The translations under genes and the position numbers were made by a program. From Fragilaria crotonensis (taxonomy: Eukaryota > Bacillariophyta > Fragilariophyceae > Fragilariales > Fragilariaceae): 64,000 nucleotides of DNA. Positions within the stretch are counted from its first letter, which is position 1. Each line of letters begins with the position of its first letter. The stretch covers positions 50,336 through 114,335 of the forward strand of contig JAKSYS010000117.1 of NCBI GenBank assembly GCA_022925895.1, read 5' to 3'. This document shows, in pieces, positions 1-12,700 of the stretch. A model generated the notes under the pieces. That model was given only the letters and a program-made list of their open reading frames with translations, searched no databases and was not told the DNA's origin.

Positions 1-2378
1 GTTTCTTCGTGCGCTCTACTCGCTTGCTGCGACCTGTTGGTCGATTATGTCTCCGACTCTCCCTTTCTTCATCACTTTGAAGGTACCACGGTCCCTTATC
101 ATTTGAAGTGAATACCATCGATTGACTCTCACCAACTTGAAGACGAGGTATGTGCGAACCGAGAAATCCTTCTGATGCCATAATTGTTGTCTCTCGCATT
201 ATTGGCTGGGAACCTCCAAAATACTTTGACATTTGCTTGGCATCAAGGGCGCCACTCCTTTTTCTCGCATGGCCTTGGCTATGGTCGAAGAGAAAGACAA
301 ACTCAAATTGAGGGTACAAAACCTTCAAACAGTCAACAACGTCTTCGAATTGGAGAGCCATATGGAAGCTATTCCAGTATCCTTCATTGTTAGCTCCAAT
401 GAAGAGATACTTGACAAAAGGTGAGTGCGACAACTGAGGCTTGTCGGATGTCTTTAGAACCTCATTTGCAGCTTGAACATCAAGATATTGTTTTCCAATT
501 CTCGTCGCATTTATTCTCACGAGCTCCTCATCCGTCAGAGGTCTTCCAAAACCAAATTCTCGAGACACAAATGCTGACAACATGTATCCATCGCCTTCAG
601 ATTTTGGCAGGAGTGGTCGTTGTCCTTTTGGTCCGACCCATGTTTTAGATCCGAGAAGGTATTGGGCAAACACACTTTCATCCTGACCTACAATCATGAC
701 TGGTCTAACATCTTGTGATGCTCGGACACTCATTCGAGCTAACGTGCGGTGGAGATCATGTGAGTGTTCGTCACTCGATGTCTTTGCATCCCAATAATCG
801 ATGTGAAATTCAATCCACGGTTCACCGTCTTTCGAAGCATTAGCATAACAGAAGCCAAATTCAATATCAATATCCTTCATTGTCTGAGCTGACTCTAGTG
901 ATAGCTGAACCCATCGATGACATCGTGGCTCGTATTCTGTCAAGTACTGTCTGCAGAAAATAGTTCGATACGCCACCACATCATCACGCTCGTGACCATC
1001 CACGTAAAAGCTCTTTCTCCTCGCATCATAACTGAAGCCAAGCAGACGAATCCATCTCCAGACTGTTGTTATACTCAAGGTTTTGAGCCCATGTTGCTTG
1101 AGAAACGAGTCCAACACTTTGTTACCAATATCAACATCTACATGATTTGTTTCGTCTTCTATACCAGCAGTTGGTATCGTCGTCGGCTCCTCTCTTGCCT
1201 TGTCTTGATTCCATTCAACCACGAGTTTCGGTATAAGCACTGAAACAATGAATTCGTGCACTTCTTCTATTGTTAAGGTGGCTAACTTTCTCACGGCAAA
1301 TGCCACTATGTCATCTTTAGCACATGGAAAAGCTTCGAGGAGTCTAGGCATTGGACGCTTCCCGCATTGAACATACGGGTTAGGATGAGGAAACGTTTCA
1401 AGGGAACGGAAGTGGATATTCCAGTTGGCAACGGTCTTGTAACTTGTTGCTTGCACAATGCCAATATTGTTGAGATGCAAACATGCTTGTTTGCAGCACT
1501 CGTGCCAGGTCCACTTGTTCATGTGCTGGAGTGCGAGTTGGTATGCACGCACTGCACAAGAAAAGGGCTCGCTGCCGAACCTCAAAGATTTCTGTCTTTG
1601 AACAGAAGTTATTGGGGTCTCGGCCCGCAATAATGTTCCGCCAGGCATCTTCACTACTATTAGCAGTCTTTAGTAGCTGAATGCGACGCTCGACTGCTTC
1701 CTGGGGGTTCTCGCTGCAATTGGACGCATCAGATCCTTGAACAAATCCTCGCGGCTTAAACAACTGATATGCTTCAGGGCTATCAGGCCAGTATGATTTT
1801 GCTTCATCATTCTGACATGGCAGCAGCTGAGCCTCCCCAATCCGTTGACGCTTCGAAGATTGATCCTCTTGTGGTGTTGGTTGATTTTCTTTCGAAGTTG
1901 GGCCTACGGGACAAGTATTGGCTGTATCCGATTCATTCGCTCGTCCAGGAGATGGCCTCGCCCTCGTAACAGGGATGAGGAGAATAGCTTCCGCTGTACT
2001 GACGACTCTTTCTTTCCAAGCAGCATTCAACGGTACTGGATACGGAACTTGTTTGTTCCTTTCTGTGAAAAAATAATAAAACTTTCTTTGGTAGATGACG
2101 CGAAATACTCCCGTGTTGTTTGACCCGTCAAAATGTGTCATCAACTCAGACCACTCACAATGCCAACTTGACATTGCAGTGTTGAACTTTCGAACATCCA
2201 CCCTCAGAAGAGAATTATCAATAACGCCAGACAAAGTCAAAGCGTCCACCCATGTCGACGCTGGTAGCCATCGATTGCACAGTCGTGAGCCTAGTCTTGG
2301 ATCTTCTCGCAGTACTGACACTGCCCTTGACAAAATTGCTGAAATGGCTGGTGTGGTTTCCATTACCACCGGACTCAC
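1..2378 (-). CDS. DDE-type transposase, partial at window edge, one frame break
   Basis: A long minus-strand reading frame enters at about 2378 and stays open to base 1, so the C-terminus lies outside the window. The first part (2378 to about 1550) and the second part (about 1648 to 1) are in different frames and overlap; a single-base change near 1545-1550 would join them. The second part shows a helix-turn-helix-like segment with TTVWRWIRLLGFSY (about 1010-1060), then YVDGHERDDVVAYR (about 970-1012), VGQDES (about 673-700, first catalytic Asp candidate) and FLFDHSQGHARK (about 261-296, second Asp candidate). This order resembles IS630/Tc1-mariner-like DDE transposases found in fungi and algae. 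The third acidic residue is not identified. The family placement is from memory of the motif pattern and not a database match. Terminal repeats cannot be judged because the other end is missing. Confidence 0.6.
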
Positions 2379-2399
2379 TTATGGAACCTTACACCTGAG

Positions 2400-3164
2400 A
2401 CAATAATGGAGATAACTGTTTGGGCTAGTCACTTGCCAAGGAGTGCAAGTGTTGTGAACGGTGCTGCTCAATTCCATTGTGAATTGCTTGCTTCCTTCGC
2501 GGCAAAACTTTCAAGTCGTGACGTCACCTGAAGAATATAATTCTATCTATGTACCTATCATACCGGAGTGAACGCCAAGGATATTGCTGGCGAAACCAGC
2601 CATATTTGGTAGCACCAGTAGTACGGTACTGAGATTCCAAGTCGACAGGTTCGCCGACGTAATGGTGACGACAGGATCCGAACTCGAATCTGCAACACAG
2701 TCGGAGTTCAAAGTTCAAAGGTTCGAAGGAGTGTTTCGAGGATTCCAGCATTTTCATTGGAGCTCACCCCTGCTTCGTCCGGCTGGTTTTGAAGTGTGAC
2801 CGACACAATATATCTACGTATACGAAGTATTGGATATGTTTAGTGGATACGATGCGACCGGCAAAGACACCCACTGGTTTCCAGCTTAGGAGAGCAATCG
2901 GAGTACACAGTGTACGGTGTTTTGGTACATAGTGAAAGTACATTTCTACGGTACCTGTACTGAACCAGGCATCTGTAGATTCAATCTTTCCTTTCTTGCC
3001 CTTTCTCAGCGACCCGACTTCTTCTGCAGCTGGCCACTGGCCACACAAATCTTTACAAAGGCAATTGCAATCGAGTGCAAGTCGTTTGCAAGATACTGGT
3101 AACATACAAGTTCTGTAATTGCTAGACAATTGCAAACCTAGAGACCCTTCTCTCACATCAAAAC
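2400..3164. other. Intergenic stretch, no gene seen
   Basis: Separates the transposase from the GH94-like gene. Open frames on both strands are short and overlap each other without recognisable motifs. It presumably holds the promoter of the GH94-like copy 1, whose ATG is at 3165, but no defined element was recognised. Confidence 0.5.
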
Positions 3165-6100
3165 ATGAGTGGGAACGGTAGTTACCAAAAGAACGGAGGA
3201 TACGGCATTGTTCCGAATGGCGAAGGTACGATATCTTTTCAAATCAGTCATCCGACACGCCACTATATGCGTTTGGTTCGAGTGATGGCTTGTCGATTGG
3301 CTCGTTTATCAAATCGAATAGAAATGATGTTATCTAACAATCCAATGTTTTCCCGCCTCTGCTTATTTCAGATGACGATATCCCCAACTCCAAGCCTCCT
3401 AGCAAGTGGTTCATTGTCGTCGTCGTTGCGGCTGTAATTGCGGCTGCCGGGTACGGTGGATACGCCTTGATCGGAAAGGATACCAGCGGCGAAAACATGG
3501 CGGTGCAATCTGGTACTGTTGCCGTCACCGCAGATGGAAAGATCAAGCTCTTTGACAAGTTCAATCGATACGTTTTGGAGGATTTTGATGCCAAACCAAC
3601 CTTTTCAGATTTCCTTCCCGGTGTTGCTGGATACTTTGGAAAACCAGTCTGGTCCTTCTACGTCAATCGCGGTCAGGGCATGGCGTCCTTCGGAACAGAA
3701 AGCAAGGAGTTTCCAATTTTGGAATTCAATGCCGCCAACAAGGCATATCAAGTCACACCGTACGTTGGATTCCGTTCGTTTGTGCGAGGAACTCGTAGCA
3801 TGAGTTCCTTCGAAACGGAACCCTTCAGTCCAGCAAACACTCGCAATCTTGCCCTCGATGACAAGGATGCCTCCAAACCGAAGCGCATCATGTATGTTGG
3901 TGCCAACGAATTTGAAGTGCAAGAATTCGATCAAGTGAACAATCTCGCAGTATCGGCCACGTACTTTGTCTTGCCTGAAGAAGACTTTGGTACACTGGTT
4001 CGCCGTGCAACCTACACCAATACAGGAGATTCCGATCTCACGTTGAGTGTGTTGGATGGTCTCGCCAAGATGGAGCCATCGGGTGGTATGTTGGACTGGT
4101 CTCTCAAGCAGATGGGCCGAACTTTGGAGGGATGGATGGGTGTCTACCACGTGGACGATACTCTCACCATGCCATTTTACAAGATGTCCACCGAGCCTGG
4201 TGACTCTGCCAGTGTCAAGATCGAAGAGGCCGGTCATTATTGCTTGGCCTTTGTGGAGACAATGAACAGTACTGCCGAGCTCTTGCCAATTGTCTACGAT
4301 ACGACCAAGGTCTTTGGTCAATCCACGTCTCTCCAGTCTGCTGCTGGACTTGCCGCCTCGTCGGTCGGGGAGATCCTGGCCAATCCTCAATACGGTGATG
4401 CCACTACCTCATCAGCCTTTGCGGCCATTGACAGGGTGACACTTAAGCCAGGGGAAAACATCACCATCGCTACCTTCTATGGAAAGGCTGGGCATATTAC
4501 TGATGTCCCCAAGATTGTTGACATTATTACCGCTCCTGGTTACGTCCAGGCCAAGTTTGAGCGTGCTCGCCAACTCATTGATGAATTGACTGCCGGTGTC
4601 GAAACAAATACCGCCAATCCATTGTTCAATGGTGCTGTCCAACAGATGTTCTTGGACAATGCCCTTCGTGGAGGTATGCCAACTGTCATGGGAAAGGTCG
4701 AGGGTGATGCAACCTACGACGAGGACGAGGGTGTCAAGATCTTCCATGCCTTTTCTCGCATTCATGGTGATTTGGAGCGTGACTATAATGCATTTGATAT
4801 TCAGCCAGCATACTACTCTCAAGGTCCTGGAAACTACCGTGATGTTGCTCAGAATCGTCGTGATGATGTCACCTTCTTGCCGCGTATGGGTTCGTACGAT
4901 GTCAAAATGTTCCTCTCGTACATTCAAGCAGATGGATATGAGCCTTTGACAGTTGAAGCTGTTGCTTACATGTTTGAGGATAGGGGTGTTACCGATGCCT
5001 TAGCTGCAGAGCTGACTGCGGAGTCTGGCAGTGCCAAGAGTGAGTCGCATGTTGTCTTTAGAACTGTATGTGTTTTCTCGCGAATTCCTGTGTGCTCATG
5101 CTTGCCTTCTTTCCATCTTCATAGCCCTTTCCAATGTCCTCATGGGAGGTCCGTTCCGCCCTGGACAGCTCTTCCAGCTTGTTGATGACTTGCACATCAA
5201 TGTGACTGTTTCCAACGAAGTTTTCATCAATACCATTCTCGCCAAGTCCATCGATCGTCCCATGGCTGTCTACGGCTCCGGATACTGGGCTGACCATTGG
5301 GACTACTACCTTGACCTTATTGAAGCGTACACTTCCATCTATCCTGATGGTGTCGAATCACTCATGTACGACACCAAGCTCCGCTACTTCTTCTCCACCG
5401 CGACAGTGAAGCCTCGCAGTGAGAAGTATGTGTTGACGTACACTTTTGACGGCCTTTCCAAGCACGTTCTTCAGCTTGATTCAACAGTCTTTGACCTTGA
5501 GAAGGTTGCCGAGCAGAAGGCATTCGTTGACCAATCAACTGGTCTGCTTGGGATCGATGCGAACTGGCAACGTGTTGTTGGTGGCCAGGCATTTGAGTCG
5601 CCGACTATCGCAAAGCTGTTCCTGCTTGGTGCGATCAAGTTCGCCATGCGTGATGCGTACGGTATGGGCGTTGAGTATGAAGGCGGCCGTCAGGTTGGAA
5701 CGATGCCATGAACGGTCTCCCAGGTATGGTCGGCTCTGGCATGCCCGAAACCTATGAGATGTACCTGATGTTGAAGTACGTTCGTAAGGTTGTCAAGACA
5801 TACAAGCGAGGCGTCATCGTGCCAGATGAACTTCACGTCATGGTTTCCACTATCAACAATGCGCTGGATGAGTTGGAAGCCACCGGATTTACGGACCCCG
5901 AAGAGCTTCCCCTTGATGTCCCCGATGAACTTTTCCACTACTGGGATATCGTTGCTGCTGCCCGCGAGTCGTACCGCAATGATGTGCAGTACTACTTTTC
6001 CGGAAACACCACAGAGATCCCTGCCCACAAGGTCGTTACCATGTTGGACCGTTGGATCGATCAGGTGGAGCTCGGTATGAAGCGCGCCATGAAGATCGCC

Positions 6101-7038
6101 TCCAGAGGCGACGGCGATGACGGAACATCTGGCATTGCTCCTTGCTACTTCTCCTATGATGTTACGGCATGGAAGCTCAATGGTGGCAGCAACGCCGTCG
6201 GTCTTCCTTTGGTTAACGCCTTGTCCATGCGTGTTGGAACGTTTCCTCTCTTCCTTGAGGGACCTGTCCGATACCTGAAGACGGTCCAGGATGATCAGCA
6301 TGCCGTGAAGGATATGTATGCTCGGGTGTTGCAATCTGGCCTTCGCGACGAGAAGCTGAAGATGTACTTCCTCTCTGCCAGTTTGAAGGGACAGAGCTAT
6401 GACATGGGAAGAATGATGGCCTTCTCTCCAGGATGGCTCGAGAATCAGTCTATCTGGACGCACATGTCTTTCAAGTATTACCTCCAACTCCTGAGAGGCA
6501 AGCTGTATGAGGAGTTCTTCGCTGAGATCAAGGGCGGAGGAATGATGACATTTATGGATCCTGACGTTTACGGTCGTTCCTTGATGGAGTGCTCCTCCTT
6601 CATGGCGTCGTCTGCATTCCCTGATCCTTCGATGCATGGACGAGGTTTCCTTGCTCGTCTCAGTGGAAGTACTGCAGAGTTCATGTCGATGTGGAAGCTC
6701 ATGTTCTTGGGACCTGAATTGTTCTTTTTGAATGATGTCGGTGAGGTTGAGATGAAGTTTGTCGTTGCCATTCCTTCGTGGTTGTTTGAGGATGACGAAA
6801 ACCCGGGAACTCGCGACGAAAATGGTGATTTGACCATCAACTTCAAGCTCTTCGGGACGATTCCAGTGACCTACCACAACTCGGAGGAGGCGACCTGTTT
6901 GGAGTGAACGCCAAGGGATATTTGATCAAGATGAAGGATGGAAGTGCTTTCCATGTCGACGGTCCATCCGTACCATCGGCAACAGCGCTTGCCATTCGCC
7001 GCGTCAAGGGCGTCCAGTCTATTGATGCGTACTTTTAA
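3165..7038 (+). pseudogene. GH94-like (cellobiose-phosphorylase-like) membrane-anchored protein, copy 1, two frame breaks
   Basis: Same three-exon structure as copy 2: exon 1 3165-3225, exon 2 3372-5039, exon 3 5125-7038. Exon 2 has the same length as in copy 2 (1668 bases) and exon 3 is 2 bases shorter (1914 against 1916). Comparison places one missing base near 5692, where copy 2 reads GGRPGWNDAMNG and copy 1 reads GGRQVGTMP-stop, and one near 6888 in a GGAGGGAGG context that has become GGAGGAGG. Outside these points the frame is open and very close to copy 2. The N-terminus has a short hydrophilic tail and one membrane segment (KWFIVVVVAAVIAAAGYGGY), predicting a type II membrane protein. 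The first break falls in the motif likely to hold the catalytic acid. It may be a young pseudogene or a normal gene with two consensus errors; the latter is plausible in this window. Confidence 0.65.
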
Positions 7039-8877
7039 ATAATATGACATGAATGAGATAAGGCATTGCAAGGGTGTGAAGCATGATTACATTTTCATTT
7101 TTAACATAATGTTTCATCTTACGTCTTACTATTTTGTAGCCTTCTATCTCGCGACACTCATGGCGTTGTAGTCCAGGTTTGTATTTTGCTCCAACTCCCC
7201 GGAATGTTTGTGCAGTCCCTTTCCGCCCGGTGGTATTTTTAAGTTTGTAACTACGATGGAGCGATGAATTCTAGGGCACAATTTCACTCATGGTATATTG
7301 TGAGTGGCCTATTTCACCAGCAATTGTGAGTAGCACCATCACAAGGCTCTTGTGGCTGGCCATCTGGACTTTTTTGAACACACAGAATCCACAAATGATA
7401 CATGTCTCGATTCCTTCGGTCTCCTGTTTGTCAAGAAAGCTTTGTATGGAAGTAACTTGTAGCATTGAAATGCTGTTCAACCATCAATCTCTCCCAAGCT
7501 TGCAGTGTGTCTCACCTGGATTTAACAAATGTTGAGTCAACTCATGTGCTGGCGGGTTTGACAAAGCCAGTGCCAAGACGAGGCTGGTCATCCGTACTTT
7601 CCACAACTCAGGTTTCCCATGGATATCCTGGTGTCGCAGTCTGCTTGGTGATGTTCTTCCACCAATGACTTGTTTTAAATAATGCCACAAATTGACCAAC
7701 AATTTCATCATGCTGCTGGCCACAATGTACCTAGGTCTCATCATTGTCAGCTATTTTCCAACAGCACCCAAGGCTTGACAACACTCCTTCTCCAGAAGTA
7801 CTCATTTCTTCAATTCGTGTCGTGGTAAGCATCTCAGCCTTCATGAAAACTTGTGTGATTTCACTCCTTCTTTGTGGTGTCAATCCTCGAGAAGCGGATC
7901 AGCCAGCCATCTTCTTAGTAATCAATTCAAGATTGTTCCAGCCTTTTTGGTTCAGTGTCATCCTGAATTTGTTGTTGCTCCTTGGGCCTTACCTCCAGCA
8001 ACAAGGTCCAGATCTCCATTGCTTCATCAGTACTTATGGTGTGGACGGTGCCCAATACCAGAAGCCCACTAGCCAGTAGTCGGACGACTCACCCATCTAG
8101 TAATCCTTGTTAGATTCACCCCATTTCATGTGATAGTTCAGATTACTTTTCCCAATCCTTGTTGCTTGACAGGTCTTCACCTCAACCCTTCCTTCCTCAT
8201 TGATCACCTATGCACAACTGTGGATTCCATTTGTTGTATTTGTTTGATGTAATCTGGACTTCGTCCTAGTATGCCTATTCTTAATTTGAATCCTCAGTGA
8301 AGCTAGACATACTGAAGTACTCTCTTGGGTGTGCACGTCCCTAGTCCATATCGGTACTACCGGACAGTCATCTCAGTACCGCTTGTGGTGCTACTGACAT
8401 TGGGGCATACTAATCTCTTCATTACATGTTTGCAACCGATCTATTTCTAGGTCGATTCGTTCCATGTTGCTGGCCACGAGGGCGGACGAATTGGTTACGG
8501 GCAGATAGGGTCAAAGAAGCGATAGCGGTACAAGTTAGCGATGCATCACGGACGGGGGACTAACTTTACTGACATTGAGGTTCAGTAATACTGTATTACT
8601 GTAATACTGTAATGCGCTGAGTTCGAAAAAACAAAACGGTACAAGTACTCAAAATATTGCGAAATCTGTTGATTAAAAATGATATAGGCGGGGTCTAATA
8701 AGAGTGAAAAAATATGTTTTAGATCAAACTCAACTACTACAGTACTACAGTAGCTGTTCGAATGGCCTATTCAGAAATTGATATTTTAGCCTAACGGAGA
8801 TATCACCGGTTGGAGACGATAGAGAATCCACCAGACTTCAATCGATCGTCGAATGATGATAGTGTGCCTACTCGACC
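7039..8877. other. Intergenic region, no convincing gene
   Basis: About 1.8 kb between GH94-like copy 1 and the SA pseudogene. Several 60-110 codon open frames occur on both strands between 7270 and 8080, but they overlap one another, lack recognisable motifs and have no homologous counterpart downstream of copy 2. A run rich in TACTGTAATACTGTAATG lies around 8590-8612. Probably decayed repeat sequence. Confidence 0.5.
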
Positions 8878-9245
8878 CCTGAAGACTCTGGCTCCGCCAA
8901 GGAGGATCACATGATGACGCGGTCGTAACGATGATGTCCTCTTTCTTAGAATAGAAAGATATTCGGAGAAGCTAATCGTTAGCAGCCCGTGTTACGGTTG
9001 CTATCGTGAATCCTTAGGATTTCGTCGCTATCTCTGCTCGCTTAACAGTTTTCATGCTGTGCTCATTTACTTCCACAACGCTGGACGCCAGTCAACTGCG
9101 GACATTGTTAACAATTCATCCACAAGGCATTGCTTGCTTGTCACCGACCGTGGTACAGATTCCCAGTCTCCTTACCAGACTACCTACGTGGAGGTCTCCA
9201 TCGTCGCTGTTAGATTCACAGTGGGATCCCCTGTGCAGTGCATAC
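8878..9245 (+). pseudogene. Decayed fragment of ribosomal protein SA (uS2) gene
   Basis: The plus strand here aligns base by base with the coding strand of the SA gene at 14042-14873. Examples are GGAGAAGCTAATCGTTAGCA against the parent GGAGAAGCTTATCCTCGCTG, and the shared run GCTATCTCTGCTCG. The peptide YFHNAGRQSTADIV and the following LLVTDRGTDSQSP correspond to [14 protein letters not shown] and [13 protein letters not shown] of SA. It lacks both ends, carries an in-frame stop (GAG to TAG) and has lost about 30 bases in the middle. It retains one base that the full-length gene lacks (see findings). No introns are seen in the parent over this part, so retroposition and DNA duplication cannot be told apart. 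Confidence 0.8.
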
Positions 9246-9757
9246 AAAGCATCGTCTAGTGCAGGATCTAGGCCAAGATGAAAAGTGGATGCGAATTCAG
9301 TCTGACGTGATGGTTGGGAGTTACAATTGCTTGCTTTTTTCTCTCAAGTCTGAAAGAGGCAATGTGCGAGGGTGACTGGCTCGATTCAGGCATTCACATG
9401 AGAGCGGTCGCTGTTCGTTTAGCTGGTGAAATACCAGTCAAGATTCAAAAGCACTGAACTTTATGTAGAAGAGTTTGATTCATGTCCCAATTATATTTGT
9501 GAACGAACCTTGATAACATGACTCACGACTCACATCTAAAATGTCCACCTTATGGATGCAAACGAGATTCGCCATTTTTTCAGTGCACAAGAGCCTGGCG
9601 TCCTTTTGCCTTGTCAAAGAATCGACGAGTACAATAATCGACACGTCGGAGAAAATGTTGGACTGCCATTCCGAGTGTTCGGGTTGTTGTGAGTTTTCGG
9701 ATGTTGTGAAACCCACATGAATTCAGAAAAACTGTTGCATCATAATTTGCAACCATC

Positions 9758-12700
9758 ATGAACGTAAAGGACAGCAGTTACCAAAAGAATGGGGGGTACA
9801 ACTCTGTTCCAAATGGCGAAGGTATGATATCTGCAATCGGCGGTTGCGTTTGTATCAATACCTGTTACTGGTTATATCGTGTGATGCTGTCATGATTGCC
9901 ACACCCATACCTCACCTTAAGACATTTCTGGCATTGCAGGTGTTGAAATCTCAAACTCCAAGCCTCCTAGCAAATGGTTCATTGCGACTGTCATCACAGC
10001 GCTGATCTTTGCTGCCGGGTACGTTGGATTAACATTTATGCGAAAGGCCAAAAGCGGTAAAGGCATGGCCGTAAAATCCGGTGATGTCGACGTTTCGGAT
10101 GACGGAGCGATAAAGCTCTTTGACAAGTTCAATCGATACGTTCTGGAGGATTTTGATGCCAAACCAGCCTTTTCAAATTTCCTTCCTGGTGTCGCTGGAT
10201 ACTTTGGAAAACCAGTCTGGTCCTTCTACGTCAATCGCGGTCAGGGCATGGCGTCCTTCGGAACAGAAAGCAAGGAGTATCCCATTTTGGAATTTAATGC
10301 TGCCAACAAAGCATATCAAGTCACACCGTACGTTGGATTTCGTTCGTTTGTGCGAGGAACTCGCAGCATGAGTTCCTTCGAGACGGAACCCTTCAGTCCT
10401 GCGAACACTCGCAACCTTGCCCTCGATGACAAGGATGCCTCCAAACCGAAGCGCATCATGTATGTTGGTGCGAACGAATTTGAAGTGGAAGAATTCGACC
10501 AGGTGAACAATCTCGCAGTATCGGCGACATACTTTGTCTTGCCCGAAGAAGATTTTGGTACGCTGGTTCGTCGAGCTACCTACACGAATACAGGAGACTC
10601 GGATCTCACGTTGAGTGTCTTGGATGGTCTCGCCAAAATGGAGCCATCGGGTGGTGCATTGGACTGGTCACTCAAGCAGATGGGCCGAACTTTGGAGGGA
10701 TGGATGGGTGTCTACCACGCGGACGATACTCTCACCATGCCATATTTCAAGATGTCCACCGAGCCTGGTGACTCGGACAGCGTCACGATCGAAGAGGCCG
10801 GCCACTATTGCTTGGCCTTTGTGGAGACAACAGACGATACTGCCGAGCTCCTGCCTATTGTGTTCGATACGACAAAGGTCTTTGGTCAATCCACGTCTCT
10901 TCAATCTCCTGCTGGACTTGCCGCCGCTTCGGTCGGGGAAATTCTTGCCAATCCTCAACATGGCGATGCCACTACCTCATCAGCCTTTGCGGCCATTGAC
11001 AGGGTGACTCTTAAGCCAGGAGAAAACATCACTATCGCTACCTTCTATGGAAAGGCTGGGCATATTACGGACGTGCCCAAGATTGGTTACATCATTACCG
11101 CCCCTGGTTATGTCCAGGCCAAGTTTGAGCGCGCTCGCCAACTCATTGATGAATTGACTGCCGGTGTCGAAACAAATACCGCCAATCCAATGTTCAATGG
11201 TGCTGTCCAACAGATATTCTTGGACAATGCCCTTCGAGGAGGTATGCCAACCGTAGTGGGAAAGGTCGAAGGTGATGCAACCTACGACGAGGACGAGGGT
11301 GTCAAGATCTTCCATGCCTTTTCTCGCATTCATGGTGATTTGGAGCGTGACTACAACGCATTTTCTATCAAACCATCATTCTTCTCTCAAGGTCCTGGAA
11401 ACTACCGTGATGTTGCGCAGAATCGTCGTGATGATGTCACCTTCTTGCCGCGTATGGGTTCGTACGATGTCAAAATGTTCCTCTCGTACATACAAGCAGA
11501 TGGGTATGAGCCTTTGATGGTTGAAGCTGTTGCTTACATGTTTGAGGATAGGGATGTTACCGAAGCATTAGCTGCGAAGCTGACAGCAGATCGTGGCAGT
11601 GCCAAAGGTGAGACAAATATACGTGATGTTTTGTTGTTGAGCAACCTGGTCCTTTCTCGCTTTGTTCTATATTTGCTCACACTTGCCCTCGCTCGCCGTA
11701 ATAGCCCTTTCCAACGTCCTCATAGGAGGTCCGTTCCGCCCTGGACAGCTCTTCCAGCTCGTTGATGACTTGAACATCAATGTGACCGTTTCCAACGAAG
11801 TTTTCATCAATACCATTCTCGCCAAGTCCATCGATCGTCCCATGGCTGTTTACAGCTCTGGATACTGGGCTGACCATTGGGACTACTACCTTGATCTAAT
11901 TGAAGCGTACACTGCCATCTATCCTGATGGTGTCGAATCACTCATGTACGACACCAAGCTTCGGTACTTCTTCTCCACCGCGACGGTCAAGCCTCGAAGT
12001 GAGAAGTATGTGTTGACGTATGCTTTCGATGGCCTTTCCAAGCACGTTCTGCAGCTCGATTCGACAACGTTTGATCTGGAGAAGGTTGCCGAACAGAAGG
12101 CATTTGTTGACCAATCAACTGGCCTGCTTGGGATCGATGCGAATTGGCAACGTGTTGTTGGTGGCCAGGCATTTGAGTCGCCGCCTATCGTGAAGCTGTT
12201 CCTGCTTGGTGCAATCAAGTTCGCCATGCGTGATGCGTACGGTATGGGCGTTGAGTATGAAGGCGGCCGTCCTGGTTGGAACGATGCCATGAACGGTCTC
12301 CCAGGTATGGTCGGCTCTGGCATGCCCGAAACCTATGAGATGTACCTGATGTTGAAGTATGTTCGCAAGGTTGTCAAGACTTACAAGCGGGGTCTGATCG
12401 TACCGGACGAGCTACACGTCATGGTTTCCACTATCAACACGGCACTTGACGAGTTTAGTCGCACTGGGTTTACGGACCCCGAAGAGCTCCCCCTTGACGT
12501 CCCAGATGAACTTTTCCACTACTGGGATATCGTCTCTGCTGCCCGTGAATCGTACCGCAATGATGTGCAGTACTACTTTTCCGGAAACACCACGGAGATT
12601 CCTGGCCACCAGGTCGTTGCCATGCTAGACCGTTGGATCGATCAGGTGGAGCTCGGTATGAAGCGCGCCATGCAGATCGCTTCCAGAGGCGACGGCGACG

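Noticed and set aside
5690-6877. Long minus-strand open frame (395 codons) antisense to GH94-like copy 1
   Set aside because: It mirrors the coding strand, appears again antisense to copy 2 (12625-13791), and lacks any motif; codon structure of the sense gene explains it.
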